From Flammeovirgaceae bacterium UBA6059 (lineage in GTDB: Bacteria > Bacteroidota > Bacteroidia > Cytophagales > Cyclobacteriaceae): 64,000 nt of DNA. The notes under the pieces are model-generated. The model worked only from the letters and a program-made list of their open reading frames with translations, did not search any database and was not told the DNA's origin. Numbering within the stretch: the first letter of the stretch is position 1; the number at the start of each line of letters is the position of its first letter. The position numbers and the translations under genes are program-made. The stretch spans positions 62,001-126,000 of the forward strand of contig DIYH01000028.1 in assembly GCA_002435755.1 (NCBI GenBank), read 5' to 3'. This document shows positions 9,084 through 18,634 of the stretch, piece after piece.

Positions 9084-9142
9084 TTGATGAATGTCTGATT
9101 AAGAAGTTCTGGTATAAAACTCAAGAATACTATCAAAACATC

Positions 9143-9150
9143 TAGGTTTG
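9143..9150 (+). promoter_or_regulatory. Candidate Bacteroidota -7 box
   Basis: TAGGTTTG matches the -7 consensus TAnnTTTG exactly and lies in the 176-base spacer between the two divergent sugar operons, 113 bases before the plus-strand start at 9263. No TTTG or TTG is seen 17-23 bases upstream, so only half of the promoter is supported. Confidence 0.3.
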
Positions 9151-9262
9151 ATATTCTTTAACTTGATGCTCGAGCCTAAGATAAATGAAAAATTAGCACT
9201 CCGGTTTAGTTAGATTTAGCAATTCCTTGTCACAGCACTTCACAACAAATTCAGCATAAGTG

Positions 9263-10123
9263 ATGAAGATAGTAATCACAGGAGCTACTGGAGATCTTGG
9301 CGTTCATTTCGTTGAGTATTTATCAAAACAAGATCATCTCATTTTACCAATTAGTAGGGGCAGAGAAGATAAATTCATACAGATGGATTTGCTCAGGAAG
9401 GAAGTCGTATCAAACTTCCTTGATCAAACAGACCCGGATATAATAATTCATCTGGCAGCCATCAAAGATATTTTCTTCTGCGAGTCACATCCTCAAGATT
9501 CATATATGTCAAATTTTGAAATCACCAAGACAATTGTAGAGCACTGCGCTAAGTCAAAGGCCCAACTTGTCTACTTTTCTACTGATTATGTGTTTGGCAA
9601 TTCTGAAAATGAATGGTTTGAAAACTCGACAAGCTGCGCCACCACCAAATACGGTAAAGACAAAGAAAAGTCAGAACAATTAATCTCATATGAATTGAAG
9701 GACTATAGTATCATAAGAACAGCTCAAGTATATGGCTTTGATGGCGACTTGGTCTCTACGATTTATAAATCACTTTCAAATCAGCATTCCATTTCTGTCT
9801 TTTCAAACCTTATCAACTGTCCAACATATATCCATGATTTGCTACGAATGGTTGGGCAGATCATTCGAAAAAAACTCACAGGTATTTTTCATTGTGTTGG
9901 GCCTCAACCATTGTCGAGATTAGAGTTTGCCACACAAATCGCACAGATTTTTGATCTGAATACCAAATATCTAATGCCAGAGCAGCTAGACTTCAGTGTA
10001 GATATTCGCCCTTCTATGGTCAAGCTCAACGGAGAAAGTACTTACCAGAGGCTAGACTACCAACCCAAGCCTGTCAAAGACAATTTGACAAATGTGAAGC
10101 ATCTTTATACACTCACCACATGA
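9263..10123 (+). CDS. RmlD-like NAD(P)-dependent sugar reductase (SDR)
   Basis: A 286-residue SDR of the dTDP-4-dehydrorhamnose reductase (RmlD) group. ITGATGDLGVHFVEYL is the GxxGxxG site, YFSTDYVFGN supplies the active-site Ser/Thr, and TKYGKDKEKSE contains YxxxK. RmlD-group enzymes reduce the 4-keto group of a nucleotide sugar. It opens the plus-strand arm and overlaps the next gene by ATGA. The start is taken as the ATG at 9263; a GTG directly before it would add only one residue. The RmlA, RmlB and RmlC partners are not in the window, so the product need not be rhamnose. Confidence 0.8.
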   Translation: MKIVITGATGDLGVHFVEYLSKQDHLILPISRGREDKFIQMDLLRKEVVSNFLDQTDPDIIIHLAAIKDIFFCESHPQDSYMSNFEITKTIVEHCAKSKAQLVYFSTDYVFGNSENEWFENSTSCATTKYGKDKEKSEQLISYELKDYSIIRTAQVYGFDGDLVSTIYKSLSNQHSISVFSNLINCPTYIHDLLRMVGQIIRKKLTGIFHCVGPQPLSRLEFATQIAQIFDLNTKYLMPEQLDFSVDIRPSMVKLNGESTYQRLDYQPKPVKDNLTNVKHLYTLTT

Positions 10124-12129
10124 CCCTGCCAACGGAACCGTTTTCGAATGCCTTTACGTTCAGCGTGATCTTGATATTGCTATGTGGACTTGTGGTCTCT
10201 ACCTACCGGCAATATCTTCCTCCCATGTCATCAGCTAAAGAAAACTTCGCTGTGGCTTCAGGGGCTTTGATACTAATTACAGTTGCCTACACGCCCATTT
10301 TTTTCTCTACCCATCTGTATTGGGATGACTATCATATCGTTGCATGGGATCGACAAAGCTATTACACTCATCCTCACTATACTTTTATTTATAGTATTGG
10401 ACGACCAGTCGCTAACTTCTTCCTATTCCCCTTATTCTGGATCATATCCGAATTTGATACAATCTATCTCTCGAGACTGGTTAGTCTTAGCTTGACCCTG
10501 GTTGTATTTATGCTGTTCTACAAAACACTAGTATTTGTCAGTATTAGGCGATTACATGCTTTCATTTTGAGCATTATTGTAGTGACCAGTATCTCTTTCC
10601 ATGTTTACAACTACTGGATACTTGCTTCATATATTCCAATGAGTATTATATTTTCTCTTATTGCTTTTTTGCTGGCAACATGTGCTATTAGCGATAGCCG
10701 CTCAAATAAGAAAACTGTAATAACCTCTACCTCATTATTCAGCTACCTGACGCTACTTAAAGCAGATAAAAAGAATGGGACTATGCTACTCTTATCAGTT
10801 CTGTTTCTGATTCTTTGTCTGTCCACATATCAGCCATCTGCTGGTTTTTTCACCGCACTCATCATTTTCTTCCTACTAACACAAACCCCGTCCGATACCT
10901 CATACATAAAATCCAGTCTACTTGCTTTCTCCTTTATATATATCAGCGCTCACCTGGTTTACTTTGCAGTTTTTAGAGTCGGCCTTTGGTTTTTTTCTTA
11001 TGACAGCATAGCACCTAACTATGACACGAATGGACTTTCGTATTTATTTGATAGTTCCTTCTTATGTGATAAGTTGATATGGTTCATACATGTGCCTCTA
11101 ACAAATTCCGCTAATCCATTGAACATTTGGTCTCCCATGGTCTCTCGCTGGATGCTCACACTATTCGCGGTAAGTATTGGAGTGTGTCTCATACGAGAAT
11201 TAGTGCTCTATAGAAGAAATAAAAAGGGTGCAGTGTGGGTTTTCATAAAATTCGCTTTCATATTTCTCTTAATACCTCTCTCACATCTAGCTGTGATTAT
11301 CAGTGACAATTCTGAAGCTAACTATCGAACCGTCGCTGCACTATTCGTATTAGTTCTACTCGTTAATTATTTGGCCGTGAGAAGTATAAATCAATTACTA
11401 TTGGGAAAATCTGTTTCGATCAGATGGAAGATATTGTCACCCGTTACGCTATTGCTTTTAGGACTAGCCTTCTTTAATCTATTTAATACTTACAGGTCAC
11501 TTAACTTATTTGCCAACAGACACGCTCAAGAAGTAGCTATACTCCGATCAGAAATCTCTTCAATCCCCAATACCTCAATTAAGGAAATTCAAGTTACAAC
11601 TCCTTCCTATCGCCCATTAGCGAATCATCCCGCGCATGACCTCAATCGATTTTCATCATATCCCGGTTATGCTCAACCGATGATGTCGTTTGTTTTTTTT
11701 CGTTATGGTGATGTCAATCAAATGCCTTTTATTGATTTGACTGTAGCAAGCGGAAGTGAAGTATCTCAAGTTCAAAAAAGTCGACTCTCTTTTGATATCA
11801 GGTTAGTTAAAGAAGGCTATCATCATTTTAATGTGATCAAGGCTGGCCGTCTTCATTTTGCCATACTACAAAGTGAAGGAGCATTTGAGATTTCCAGGAT
11901 AGAGAATAAATCATATTCAATTTTTTTTACGGCGCTTAGTCTAAAAGAAATATTAGCCAAAATTGATTTATACCTTAAGTCTCCAGAACAGGTCAAAAAT
12001 CAAGTAGTTGATGAAAATCTCGCCTTCTACCTTAATAATAAACCACAGGAGTTTGGAAATTTAGAGCAGAGAACTAAAGTCTTGAATATCAACTTAGATC
12101 AATTATTAAGACAAAAGCTAAAAATCTAA
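10120..12129 (+). CDS. Multi-span membrane protein, GtrII-like glucosyltransferase or similar
   Basis: A 669-residue integral membrane protein. About ten to twelve hydrophobic segments lie in residues 5-460, followed by a soluble tail of roughly 200 residues. Between the first membrane spans is SHLYWDDYHIVAWDRQSYY, with the paired acidic residues seen in the first periplasmic loop of GT-C glycosyltransferases (WDD). The general layout resembles O-antigen glucosyltransferases of the GtrII family, but similarity is weak by eye. It overlaps the reductase gene by ATGA and precedes a methyltransferase, so it probably modifies or extends the polysaccharide on the outer face of the inner membrane using a lipid-linked sugar. 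The region is visibly AT-rich with many A/T runs, as is common for exchanged surface-glycan genes. Confidence 0.6.
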   Translation: MTLPTEPFSNAFTFSVILILLCGLVVSTYRQYLPPMSSAKENFAVASGALILITVAYTPIFFSTHLYWDDYHIVAWDRQSYYTHPHYTFIYSIGRPVANFFLFPLFWIISEFDTIYLSRLVSLSLTLVVFMLFYKTLVFVSIRRLHAFILSIIVVTSISFHVYNYWILASYIPMSIIFSLIAFLLATCAISDSRSNKKTVITSTSLFSYLTLLKADKKNGTMLLLSVLFLILCLSTYQPSAGFFTALIIFFLLTQTPSDTSYIKSSLLAFSFIYISAHLVYFAVFRVGLWFFSYDSIAPNYDTNGLSYLFDSSFLCDKLIWFIHVPLTNSANPLNIWSPMVSRWMLTLFAVSIGVCLIRELVLYRRNKKGAVWVFIKFAFIFLLIPLSHLAVIISDNSEANYRTVAALFVLVLLVNYLAVRSINQLLLGKSVSIRWKILSPVTLLLLGLAFFNLFNTYRSLNLFANRHAQEVAILRSEISSIPNTSIKEIQVTTPSYRPLANHPAHDLNRFSSYPGYAQPMMSFVFFRYGDVNQMPFIDLTVASGSEVSQVQKSRLSFDIRLVKEGYHHFNVIKAGRLHFAILQSEGAFEISRIENKSYSIFFTALSLKEILAKIDLYLKSPEQVKNQVVDENLAFYLNNKPQEFGNLEQRTKVLNINLDQLLRQKLKI

Positions 12130-12144
12130 TTCCGTCAAAAAAAT

Positions 12145-12768
12145 ATGCAAGAGTACGCAAAAGTCTTTGAGCCATATATTCGCTGGGCTAATCAGTTTAA
12201 ATTCATTAGAATGGATTTTGAAGTTTTTGAGATTGAACGTTCCAAAAACGTCTTGGATATTGGATGCGGATTTGGGGACAGAGTACGATTACTAAGATCT
12301 GTCGGATACACAAATGTAGCCGGTATTGAGCCTTCTGAATACAGTGTGATGAAAGCCGACGATCAAGATATTCAGTTGGGCGATTTATACAACACTGGAC
12401 ATAAAGATGAAACCTTAGATGCTGTGATAGTAGAAAATGTTTTTCATCATATAGACGACTATGAGAAGGCCTTAACAGAAATAGCAAGAATCTTGAAGCC
12501 CGGTGGGCATTTATGCTTTTTTGAACCTAGAAATTCTTTTTTGAGAAGAACTATTGATTTTCTCACGTTCAAAACATTCATTCCTGACCTGCTCAAAGGG
12601 CCATGGGCAATGAGGCGTATAGTCATGGGGCAGGAATTCGAAACTGGCCTGTATCCGTTATGGCTTAGAAGTCATCAGCATTTTTTTAATCTTCTTAAGG
12701 AGCAGTTTACCATGCAGTGGTCTCGTAACAATCCGTTTTTTTTCTACGCAAAATGCCAGCGAAAATAG
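12145..12768 (+). CDS. Class I SAM-dependent methyltransferase
   Basis: A 207-residue methyltransferase. VLDIGCGFGDRVRLLRSVGY (motif I, SAM binding) begins near residue 36, followed by GIEPSEY, then DAVIVENVFHHIDDYEKALT and ARILKPGGHLCFFEPR (motifs II-III, post-loop). This is the usual Methyltransf_11 pattern. The target cannot be read from the sequence; the neighbours suggest a sugar or lipid-linked glycan. Its end overlaps the next gene by 16 bases, which supports co-translation in the polysaccharide arm. Confidence 0.8.
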   Translation: MQEYAKVFEPYIRWANQFKFIRMDFEVFEIERSKNVLDIGCGFGDRVRLLRSVGYTNVAGIEPSEYSVMKADDQDIQLGDLYNTGHKDETLDAVIVENVFHHIDDYEKALTEIARILKPGGHLCFFEPRNSFLRRTIDFLTFKTFIPDLLKGPWAMRRIVMGQEFETGLYPLWLRSHQHFFNLLKEQFTMQWSRNNPFFFYAKCQRK

Positions 12769-14387
12769 CATTTCGAAATCGTATTTTTAGTGTGATCCAA
12801 CTTACAGGCGATAGCAGAAGCAATTTTGTGCTATTAAAGTTGATCACGTTGAGTATAATAGGTTTCATACTACTCATAGAGACGCTGCGATCTTTTACAT
12901 GGACATTAACAAGCGACTCTGCTTATCTCCATTATATAGCATATCTGATCACTGAACATGGGTTCGTACCGTATCGAGATATTCTAGAAATTAATTTGCC
13001 CGGCACTTACTTATTCCACATGGCAATTGGGCGGTTTTTGGGTTATTCAGATCTTGCCTTTCGGCTTGTCGATGTTTTCTGGTTCTTTTTAGTCCTAAGA
13101 TTTACGTGGCTAGTCAACCGATGCTTAGGCCATTCAGTCGCAATCGGCGGATGTTTATTATTCGGCACGATTTACATTGGGTGGGGACCATATTTTGGGT
13201 TGCAGAGAGAGTTTATTGGATTGCTTCCATTTGTTATCAGTATCTATTTGTCTTCTCTTACACATCATCGTTATTATTTAAACTATCCAATCCACCTTGG
13301 TGTAGGCATCTGTTTTGGTTTTATTTTATTGATCAAACCTCATTTGTTGATTGGCTTACCTATAATAATTGTTTACTCAATTCTCAATGAGAAGTGGCCA
13401 CAATCAATCAAGTCACTTGTATACACTTTGGTAAGGCCAACACTCTTAGCTATAGTGGGAATAGCATTTGTGGTTGTATCCATTATTATTTGGTTAGATC
13501 GTATAAATGCCTTCTCTTCATTTCTTGAGATATTTTCTTCATATGTTCCACTTTACAACGCTATTGGAGGAGATTTCAAAATTCGACCATTTCCAGATAG
13601 TGTGGTCTATTCTTTTTGGGAGTCTGTTCAATTCGGAGGGTATTCAGTACTGATCTTCACAGCAACTCTCGGATTGATGAAACTCATCAAAAAAAGTGCT
13701 GTTGATTATCATCAAAAATTGATTACTGCTCTCTACTGTACGTTAGTATTGATATCATTCTTATATGTCATCATAGGTGGAAAGTTCTGGCCATATCACT
13801 GGATCCCTCTGATATATTTCTCTTCAGTTGCGACCGCATTTCTGTTATTCTCCAATGAGCAAAAGTCAAAAAGCCACTTAGTAGATCGTGCTGGGTTTAT
13901 ATTATTCACTATAACTCTATTGTTATTCAGACCGCCTGTTGGACAAGGAATAGGACCAGGATTACATTCGCCTTTCACGACTATCATTTATGGACAACAT
14001 ACCAAAATGGACAATAGAGTCAAAGAAATAGCGGATTACCTGCAAGATAATTCAAGTTCAACCGATAGGATTCAACCATTATGCACAGTAAGTGGTGCCA
14101 CACATGCCATGCTCATCACTCAAAGGGCCATTTCCACACCCTATATTGCTGACTATTCATTTTATCATCACGTATCTACAGAATTCACCCGAGGTATTAG
14201 AAGAGACTTTATGAAACGTATGAAGGAAGAACCTCCGAGATTTATAATTGATGTCAAGGATAAACCCGTATTGGAAGGTGACGATGTATCATATCAATTC
14301 TCTGAATTGAATTCGTTTTTGAGAATGAACTATATTGAAGACTTCTCAGGGAATCAATTCAAAGTTTATCGTATTATCGAAAATTAA
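12753..14387 (+). CDS. Multi-span membrane protein, ArnT/PMT-like glycosyltransferase candidate
   Basis: A 544-residue membrane protein with about ten hydrophobic helices in residues 30-390 and a C-terminal soluble part of about 130 residues. Near the start is TLTSDSAYLHYIAYLITEHG followed by VPYRDILEINLPGTYLFHMA. An acidic first loop followed by a P-[YF]-RD-x-x-E-x-N-P-P-like segment is typical of GT-C dolichyl-phosphate mannosyltransferase relatives. It starts inside the end of the methyltransferase gene. I infer transfer of a lipid-linked sugar on the periplasmic side. The exact family is not certain, and a polymerase or flippase-like role is not excluded. Confidence 0.6.
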   Translation: MPAKIAFRNRIFSVIQLTGDSRSNFVLLKLITLSIIGFILLIETLRSFTWTLTSDSAYLHYIAYLITEHGFVPYRDILEINLPGTYLFHMAIGRFLGYSDLAFRLVDVFWFFLVLRFTWLVNRCLGHSVAIGGCLLFGTIYIGWGPYFGLQREFIGLLPFVISIYLSSLTHHRYYLNYPIHLGVGICFGFILLIKPHLLIGLPIIIVYSILNEKWPQSIKSLVYTLVRPTLLAIVGIAFVVVSIIIWLDRINAFSSFLEIFSSYVPLYNAIGGDFKIRPFPDSVVYSFWESVQFGGYSVLIFTATLGLMKLIKKSAVDYHQKLITALYCTLVLISFLYVIIGGKFWPYHWIPLIYFSSVATAFLLFSNEQKSKSHLVDRAGFILFTITLLLFRPPVGQGIGPGLHSPFTTIIYGQHTKMDNRVKEIADYLQDNSSSTDRIQPLCTVSGATHAMLITQRAISTPYIADYSFYHHVSTEFTRGIRRDFMKRMKEEPPRFIIDVKDKPVLEGDDVSYQFSELNSFLRMNYIEDFSGNQFKVYRIIEN

Positions 14388-14436
14388 CTGACTCCTTCGA
14401 CAATTTATATATGATTTTCTACTCGAACCTTGCATC

Positions 14437-15726
14437 ATGAAAAGAACATCCTGCATCAATTGCTCGAGTTCAAATCTCAAAAAATTTATCGACCTTGGTA
14501 CACAGCCAAATGGAAATTCATTCCCTTCAGGAGCAGACCTAGATAAAGAAATACTACATCCTTGCTCAATGATCGTATGCACAGATTGTTGGCAGGTTCA
14601 GTTGGCTCAAACCCCTCCTGCAGAAACCTTATTCAATGATCATCCATATATCACAGGTATCAATAAGCCAGTGGTTAGGCATATGCAAAAATTGGCACAA
14701 GATATTGTTAACAAACTTGGGCTTAAGGAGAATAGTCTTGTTTTGGATATAGGGGCTAATGATGGTACGCTTCTTAGCATATTCAGATCTCTGGGTATGC
14801 GGACCTTTGGGGTAGACCCATGTAAGACGACCTGTGAGATAGCAACAAAATCAGGTGTGAATGTATTGCAGAATTTCTGGAATGAGGAAACTGCCAGGTC
14901 AATCAAAGAAAATGGCATGCTGCCAGACTTGATTACTGCTACGGCTGTTTTCTATCATAACGATGATATACATAGCTTTATTAGAGGTCTGAATATCTTA
15001 ATGAAAGATGATAGTTTCTTCATAGCGCAATGTGTTTACTTGAAGGACGCGATAGAGAAGCTTCAATTTGATCATTTTTACCATGAGCACAGTATGATTC
15101 ATGCCTTAGCACCTCTTCAGAGAATATTTAAGCAGCATGGGCTAAAAATGATTGATGTTGAGTTTGACCCTATTCATGGAGGATCATTCATTCTGTATAT
15201 ATCCAAAGAGACCTCAAGTGTCGAGGTTAATGAAAGTGTCCATCTGGCCATAGAAAAAGAAAAACAGGCAGGCCTAAACGAGTTCTCAACTTATCAAAAG
15301 TTCACTAAGTCGGTAGAATTAAACAAAACACTGTTGATAAAATTCCTCCAGAAGTTAAAGGCTGAGTGTAAAACAATCTTTGGTCTTGGTGCTCCAGTCA
15401 AAGGCAGTACACTACTAAACTATTATGGGATCGGGCCAGAAATGATTGACAAGATTGTGGAAATCAATGATCATAAAATTGGCCGTTTCACTCCAGGTAC
15501 ACATATACCTATTGTATCAGAATCTGATCTTGACACTACACCTGATTACTATCTCGTCTTAACTTGGAATTTTTTGGATTATCTCGTCGGTAAGTACAAT
15601 AAATTTCTCGATTCAGGTGGTAAATTCATAGTTCCGCATCCCACACCTATGGTTATTGGAGCAGATGCATTTCCTGTCAATATCGAGCATCACATAGAAT
15701 CAAATTCGGAATTTATTTCTAGATGA
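14437..15726 (+). CDS. Zinc-containing SAM-dependent sugar C-methyltransferase (TylC3/NovU type)
   Basis: A 429-residue protein with the three-part layout of sugar C-methyltransferases. An N-terminal zinc-binding part (CINCSSSN near residue 6 and CTDCWQVQ near 50) carries the signature FIDLGTQPNGNSFP. A central SAM domain begins at VLDIGANDGTLLSIFRS. A C-terminal domain contains FGLGAPVKGSTLLNYYGI. Known members methylate a carbon of a nucleotide-linked keto sugar, which gives branched sugars. Family length is about 410 residues, so this is complete. It overlaps the GT2 gene by ATGA. With the dehydratase and reductase of the locus, it supports synthesis of a deoxy and branched sugar. Confidence 0.85.
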   Translation: MKRTSCINCSSSNLKKFIDLGTQPNGNSFPSGADLDKEILHPCSMIVCTDCWQVQLAQTPPAETLFNDHPYITGINKPVVRHMQKLAQDIVNKLGLKENSLVLDIGANDGTLLSIFRSLGMRTFGVDPCKTTCEIATKSGVNVLQNFWNEETARSIKENGMLPDLITATAVFYHNDDIHSFIRGLNILMKDDSFFIAQCVYLKDAIEKLQFDHFYHEHSMIHALAPLQRIFKQHGLKMIDVEFDPIHGGSFILYISKETSSVEVNESVHLAIEKEKQAGLNEFSTYQKFTKSVELNKTLLIKFLQKLKAECKTIFGLGAPVKGSTLLNYYGIGPEMIDKIVEINDHKIGRFTPGTHIPIVSESDLDTTPDYYLVLTWNFLDYLVGKYNKFLDSGGKFIVPHPTPMVIGADAFPVNIEHHIESNSEFISR

Positions 15727-16430
15727 TCACGTCTTTAATCATTCCGTTTCGGAACGAGAAAGAGTATGCCGAATTTACATTAGTCAATACACATTCATTT
15801 CTAACAAAATCTGAAGTCTCGTTTGAGATTATAGCTGTTGATGATAGTTCTGACGGAACCTGGGAAATCCTCAAATCCTTTGCATCAAATTATGATAACG
15901 TCATAGTAATCAAAGGTGGAAGTCCTCCAGGATATGGTAAAGCACTTCTTACCGGGTTTAAGATAGCTTCCGGTGATATCATTATACCCTTTAATGGTGA
16001 TAATAGTGATTCATTGGAGGATGTATTGCGATACACTAAGCTGATCAATAATGGCTATGATATGGTCTTCGGTTCTCGATATATGAAGCAGTCATCAATA
16101 AGTGGCTCAAGTCCATTGAAAGGTGGAATATCACGATTGGGCAACTTGTTTCTTCAATTTGTTTTCAGGGCTAATTGTACAGATTTGACCAACTCATTTA
16201 AAGCTTACAAGAAAGAGGTCATTACAAGTGTCCAACCTTCGTCAGCGGGGTATGAATTGGGAATGGAGCTTGCCATTAAAGCAATTTGCACAGGATATAA
16301 ATACACGACTATTCCTATAAGCTGGACAGAAAGAGAGATGGGACGTTCTAAAATGGCTGTTTTTCGAACTGCCCTTGTTTTTACAATTACGGCTATCAAA
16401 ATGAGATATTCACAAATGAAGCTCATGTAA
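15723..16430 (+). CDS. GT2-family glycosyltransferase (DPM1-like)
   Basis: A 235-residue GT-A glycosyltransferase: IIPFRNEKEYAEFTLVNTH at the start, VDDSSDGTWEIL with the nucleotide-binding DD (about 39-40), PGYGKALLTGFKIASGDII, and NGDNSD in place of the usual DxD-like DADL. The size and GSRYMKQSS...RLGNLFL layout resemble dolichol-phosphate mannosyltransferase relatives without a membrane tail. Such enzymes load a sugar onto undecaprenyl phosphate, and the two large membrane proteins just upstream could use that lipid-linked sugar. It is the last gene of the plus-strand arm. Confidence 0.8.
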   Translation: MITSLIIPFRNEKEYAEFTLVNTHSFLTKSEVSFEIIAVDDSSDGTWEILKSFASNYDNVIVIKGGSPPGYGKALLTGFKIASGDIIIPFNGDNSDSLEDVLRYTKLINNGYDMVFGSRYMKQSSISGSSPLKGGISRLGNLFLQFVFRANCTDLTNSFKAYKKEVITSVQPSSAGYELGMELAIKAICTGYKYTTIPISWTEREMGRSKMAVFRTALVFTITAIKMRYSQMKLM

Positions 16431-16565
16431 GGATTGAGTTTCATCAAATCAAAATTCCTTAGAACACTAATATGCCTATGCCTAGGCAGTTGCTTGTAAG
16501 GTCAATAGGACAAACTATAGATTAGTCAAGCGACTAGAACTAGCCGGTAAGTGACACTAAAGTCA

Positions 16566-16593
16566 TTGAAGAGCCCTAGTAATTTTATCTTTA
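16566..16593 (+). promoter_or_regulatory. Candidate promoter of the DUF2164 gene
   Basis: TTG at 16566-16568 and TATCTTTA at 16586-16593 (seven of eight to TAnnTTTG) are separated by 17 bases, within the range known for Bacteroidota promoters. The start codon follows 18 bases later. The same box TATCTTTA occurs before two other genes in this window (16926 and 25461). Confidence 0.45.
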
Positions 16594-16611
16594 GGCATAA
16601 TACATTACAAA

Positions 16612-16866
16612 ATGACTAGAATAGAAAGAAAAGGCGCTCACCTAACCGACGAGCAGAGAACTGAAGCGCTAAAGGAAATCGTCTATTTTTTCGAGAAGGA
16701 AAGAGATGAAGAGATCGGTGTTATTGCTGCCGAGCAGGTCTTGAATTTTTTCTTAGCATCAGTGGGACCCATGCTTTACAACAAAGGCATTCAGGATTCA
16801 AAAAAGGCCATTCAGAATCGGTTTGATGAACTGAACTACGATCTGGACGATATGATAGACCTCTAA
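16612..16866 (+). CDS. DUF2164 family small protein
   Basis: An 84-residue soluble, charged protein. The pattern LTDEQRTEALKEIVYFFEKE, then EEIGVIAAEQVLNFFLASVG and LYNKGIQDSKKAIQNRFDEL, matches what I know of the DUF2164 family, whose function is unknown. No signal peptide or membrane segment is seen. It stands alone, with 181 bases before it and 103 after it, and has its own candidate promoter. The length is normal for the family. Confidence 0.75.
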   Translation: MTRIERKGAHLTDEQRTEALKEIVYFFEKERDEEIGVIAAEQVLNFFLASVGPMLYNKGIQDSKKAIQNRFDELNYDLDDMIDL

Positions 16867-16925
16867 AAAGGTGTTGGATACTAACCACTCAACCCAATCC
16901 CTCTTCCATTTCCTCGTTTTGATTT

Positions 16926-16933
16926 TATCTTTA
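16926..16933 (+). promoter_or_regulatory. Candidate -7 box before the DUF885-like gene
   Basis: TATCTTTA, seven of eight to TAnnTTTG, 36 bases before the ATG at 16970. The surrounding ATTTTATCTTTAGG is shared with the box at 16586. No clear TTG is seen at the right distance upstream. Confidence 0.35.
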
Positions 16934-16969
16934 GGTCAATAGTAGTTAACCAAACCTATCTGATCTCCT

Positions 16970-18622
16970 ATGAATCACTATTCCAAATTATTTCTATCAG
17001 CATTATTCACGTTGCTTATAGGTAGTCCTGTTGTATATGCCCAATCAGATTATTCAGAGCTAGTCGCACTGTTTGAAGAATGGCGTGCATTCGAAACACC
17101 ACCAATGCGTGAAGGTGCGCCTGACTATACCGCCGAAACCTTCGAGAAAAGATGGCCTGAATTTCAAAAACTACAAGAAAGACTAGTTGCATTGGACACC
17201 ACTGGGTGGCCTGTTGACAAGCAAGTCGATTGGTATGTGGTTTGGGGCGAGATGAATGGTTACGACTTCAACCATAACATACTTAAGCCATGGGTACGTG
17301 ACCCGGCATATTATAAGTCCATGTGGATGAGTCGAAGTGATGTTCCGGCGCATGAAGGGCCTACTCATCACGCCACCACTGAGATCTGGACCTATGAGTT
17401 CCCTTTGAGCAAGGAAGAGCGCGAGCGGTTATTAAGTGACCTAGCGGTAATTCCTCCTCTCAATGCCCAGGCAAAAATCAACCTAACTGGAAATGCGAAA
17501 GATCTCTTCACTGCTGGCATCCGGGATATCAAAAGACAAAGCCAGGATCTTAGGACTATTCTGTTAAGAGATGGTGTAGACAAAGATAAGAAGATCAAGG
17601 AAGCCGTCGATAAGGCGATCAAGTCCACTGACGACCTGGCCATCTGGCTTGAGGCAGAAGCCCCGAAAAAGACCGGGCCATCAGGCATAGGCAAGGACAA
17701 CTATACTTGGTACATGCAAAATGTGCACTTGGTGCCATTGTCATGGGAAGATGAAGTGATGATCCTTAAGCGCGAACTAGCCCGGGCCTGGTCTTCACTG
17801 AAGCTCGAAGAACATCAAAACCGTGACCTACCGGAATTGGAAGCTGCGAACTCTCCAGAAGCTTTCAATGCCATGGCCGAAGCATCGGTCAACAACTTCA
17901 TGAGTTTCTTGAAGGATCAGGATATTGTCACGGTCAAAGACTATTGGGAACCGGCATTGCGGGAACACATGGGTCGATTTGTCCCTGAGGATCGGCGCAA
18001 CTTTTTCTTGATTGGTATGCACTATGATCCACGCCCGCTCTACTCTCATTTCTATCATTGGTTTGAGCTAGCGCGAATGGACAATGAACCGCATAGTAGC
18101 CCAATTCGAAAAGGGCCTGTGCTATATAACATTTATGATTCCAGAAATGAAGGAACAGCTACAGCAGTAGAAGAAATGTTTATGGATGCCGGGCTTTATA
18201 GTGACAGTCCCAGGTCAAGAGAAATTGTCTACATCATGATCGCGCAACGTGCCGCCAGAGGATTAGGCTCGCTTTATGCACATGCAAATGACATGACGAT
18301 GGAAGAAGCCGGCGGCATCCACTCTGAGTGGACACCAAGGGGCTGGATGAAGACAGAAAAGGAGCTTCTACTTTTTGAGCAACATCTCTATTTACGTCAG
18401 CCCGGCTATGGTACCAGCTATATTACTGGTAAGTACTTGCTAGAGAATGCCATGGCTGAATATGCTCGCGTAAAAGAATTGGCAGGTGAAGATTTTAAGG
18501 TGAAGGACTTCTTTGACGATTTGAATTCAATAGGCTGTATTCCAATATCGCTTGGTCACTGGCAGATGACTGGCGTGGACGATTACGTCCGAATGTTTGA
18601 TGGTAATAATTCCGGTAGGTAA
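16970..18622 (+). CDS. Secreted DUF885-like protein
   Basis: A 550-residue exported protein. Residues 1-24 form a signal peptide ending VVYAQ, with cleavage likely after VYA. The C-terminal half resembles the DUF885 family: RNEGTATAVEEMFMDAGL corresponds to its EGWA-type segment, and QPGYGTSYITGKYLLENAMA with FKVKDFFDDLNSIGCIPISL corresponds to its end. Many DUF885 proteins have a metal-binding HExxH; I do not find that motif here, the nearest being SHFYHWFELA. A peptidase activity is therefore uncertain. The gene is 12 bases upstream of the dehydrogenase gene and probably shares its transcript. Confidence 0.6.
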   Translation: MNHYSKLFLSALFTLLIGSPVVYAQSDYSELVALFEEWRAFETPPMREGAPDYTAETFEKRWPEFQKLQERLVALDTTGWPVDKQVDWYVVWGEMNGYDFNHNILKPWVRDPAYYKSMWMSRSDVPAHEGPTHHATTEIWTYEFPLSKEERERLLSDLAVIPPLNAQAKINLTGNAKDLFTAGIRDIKRQSQDLRTILLRDGVDKDKKIKEAVDKAIKSTDDLAIWLEAEAPKKTGPSGIGKDNYTWYMQNVHLVPLSWEDEVMILKRELARAWSSLKLEEHQNRDLPELEAANSPEAFNAMAEASVNNFMSFLKDQDIVTVKDYWEPALREHMGRFVPEDRRNFFLIGMHYDPRPLYSHFYHWFELARMDNEPHSSPIRKGPVLYNIYDSRNEGTATAVEEMFMDAGLYSDSPRSREIVYIMIAQRAARGLGSLYAHANDMTMEEAGGIHSEWTPRGWMKTEKELLLFEQHLYLRQPGYGTSYITGKYLLENAMAEYARVKELAGEDFKVKDFFDDLNSIGCIPISLGHWQMTGVDDYVRMFDGNNSGR

Positions 18623-18634
18623 AAGTTAGGTGCA

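Noticed and set aside
16479..16488. Palindrome TGCCTAGGCA after the GT2 gene
   Set aside because: Ten bases, no T run and no link to a promoter; expected by chance at this frequency.
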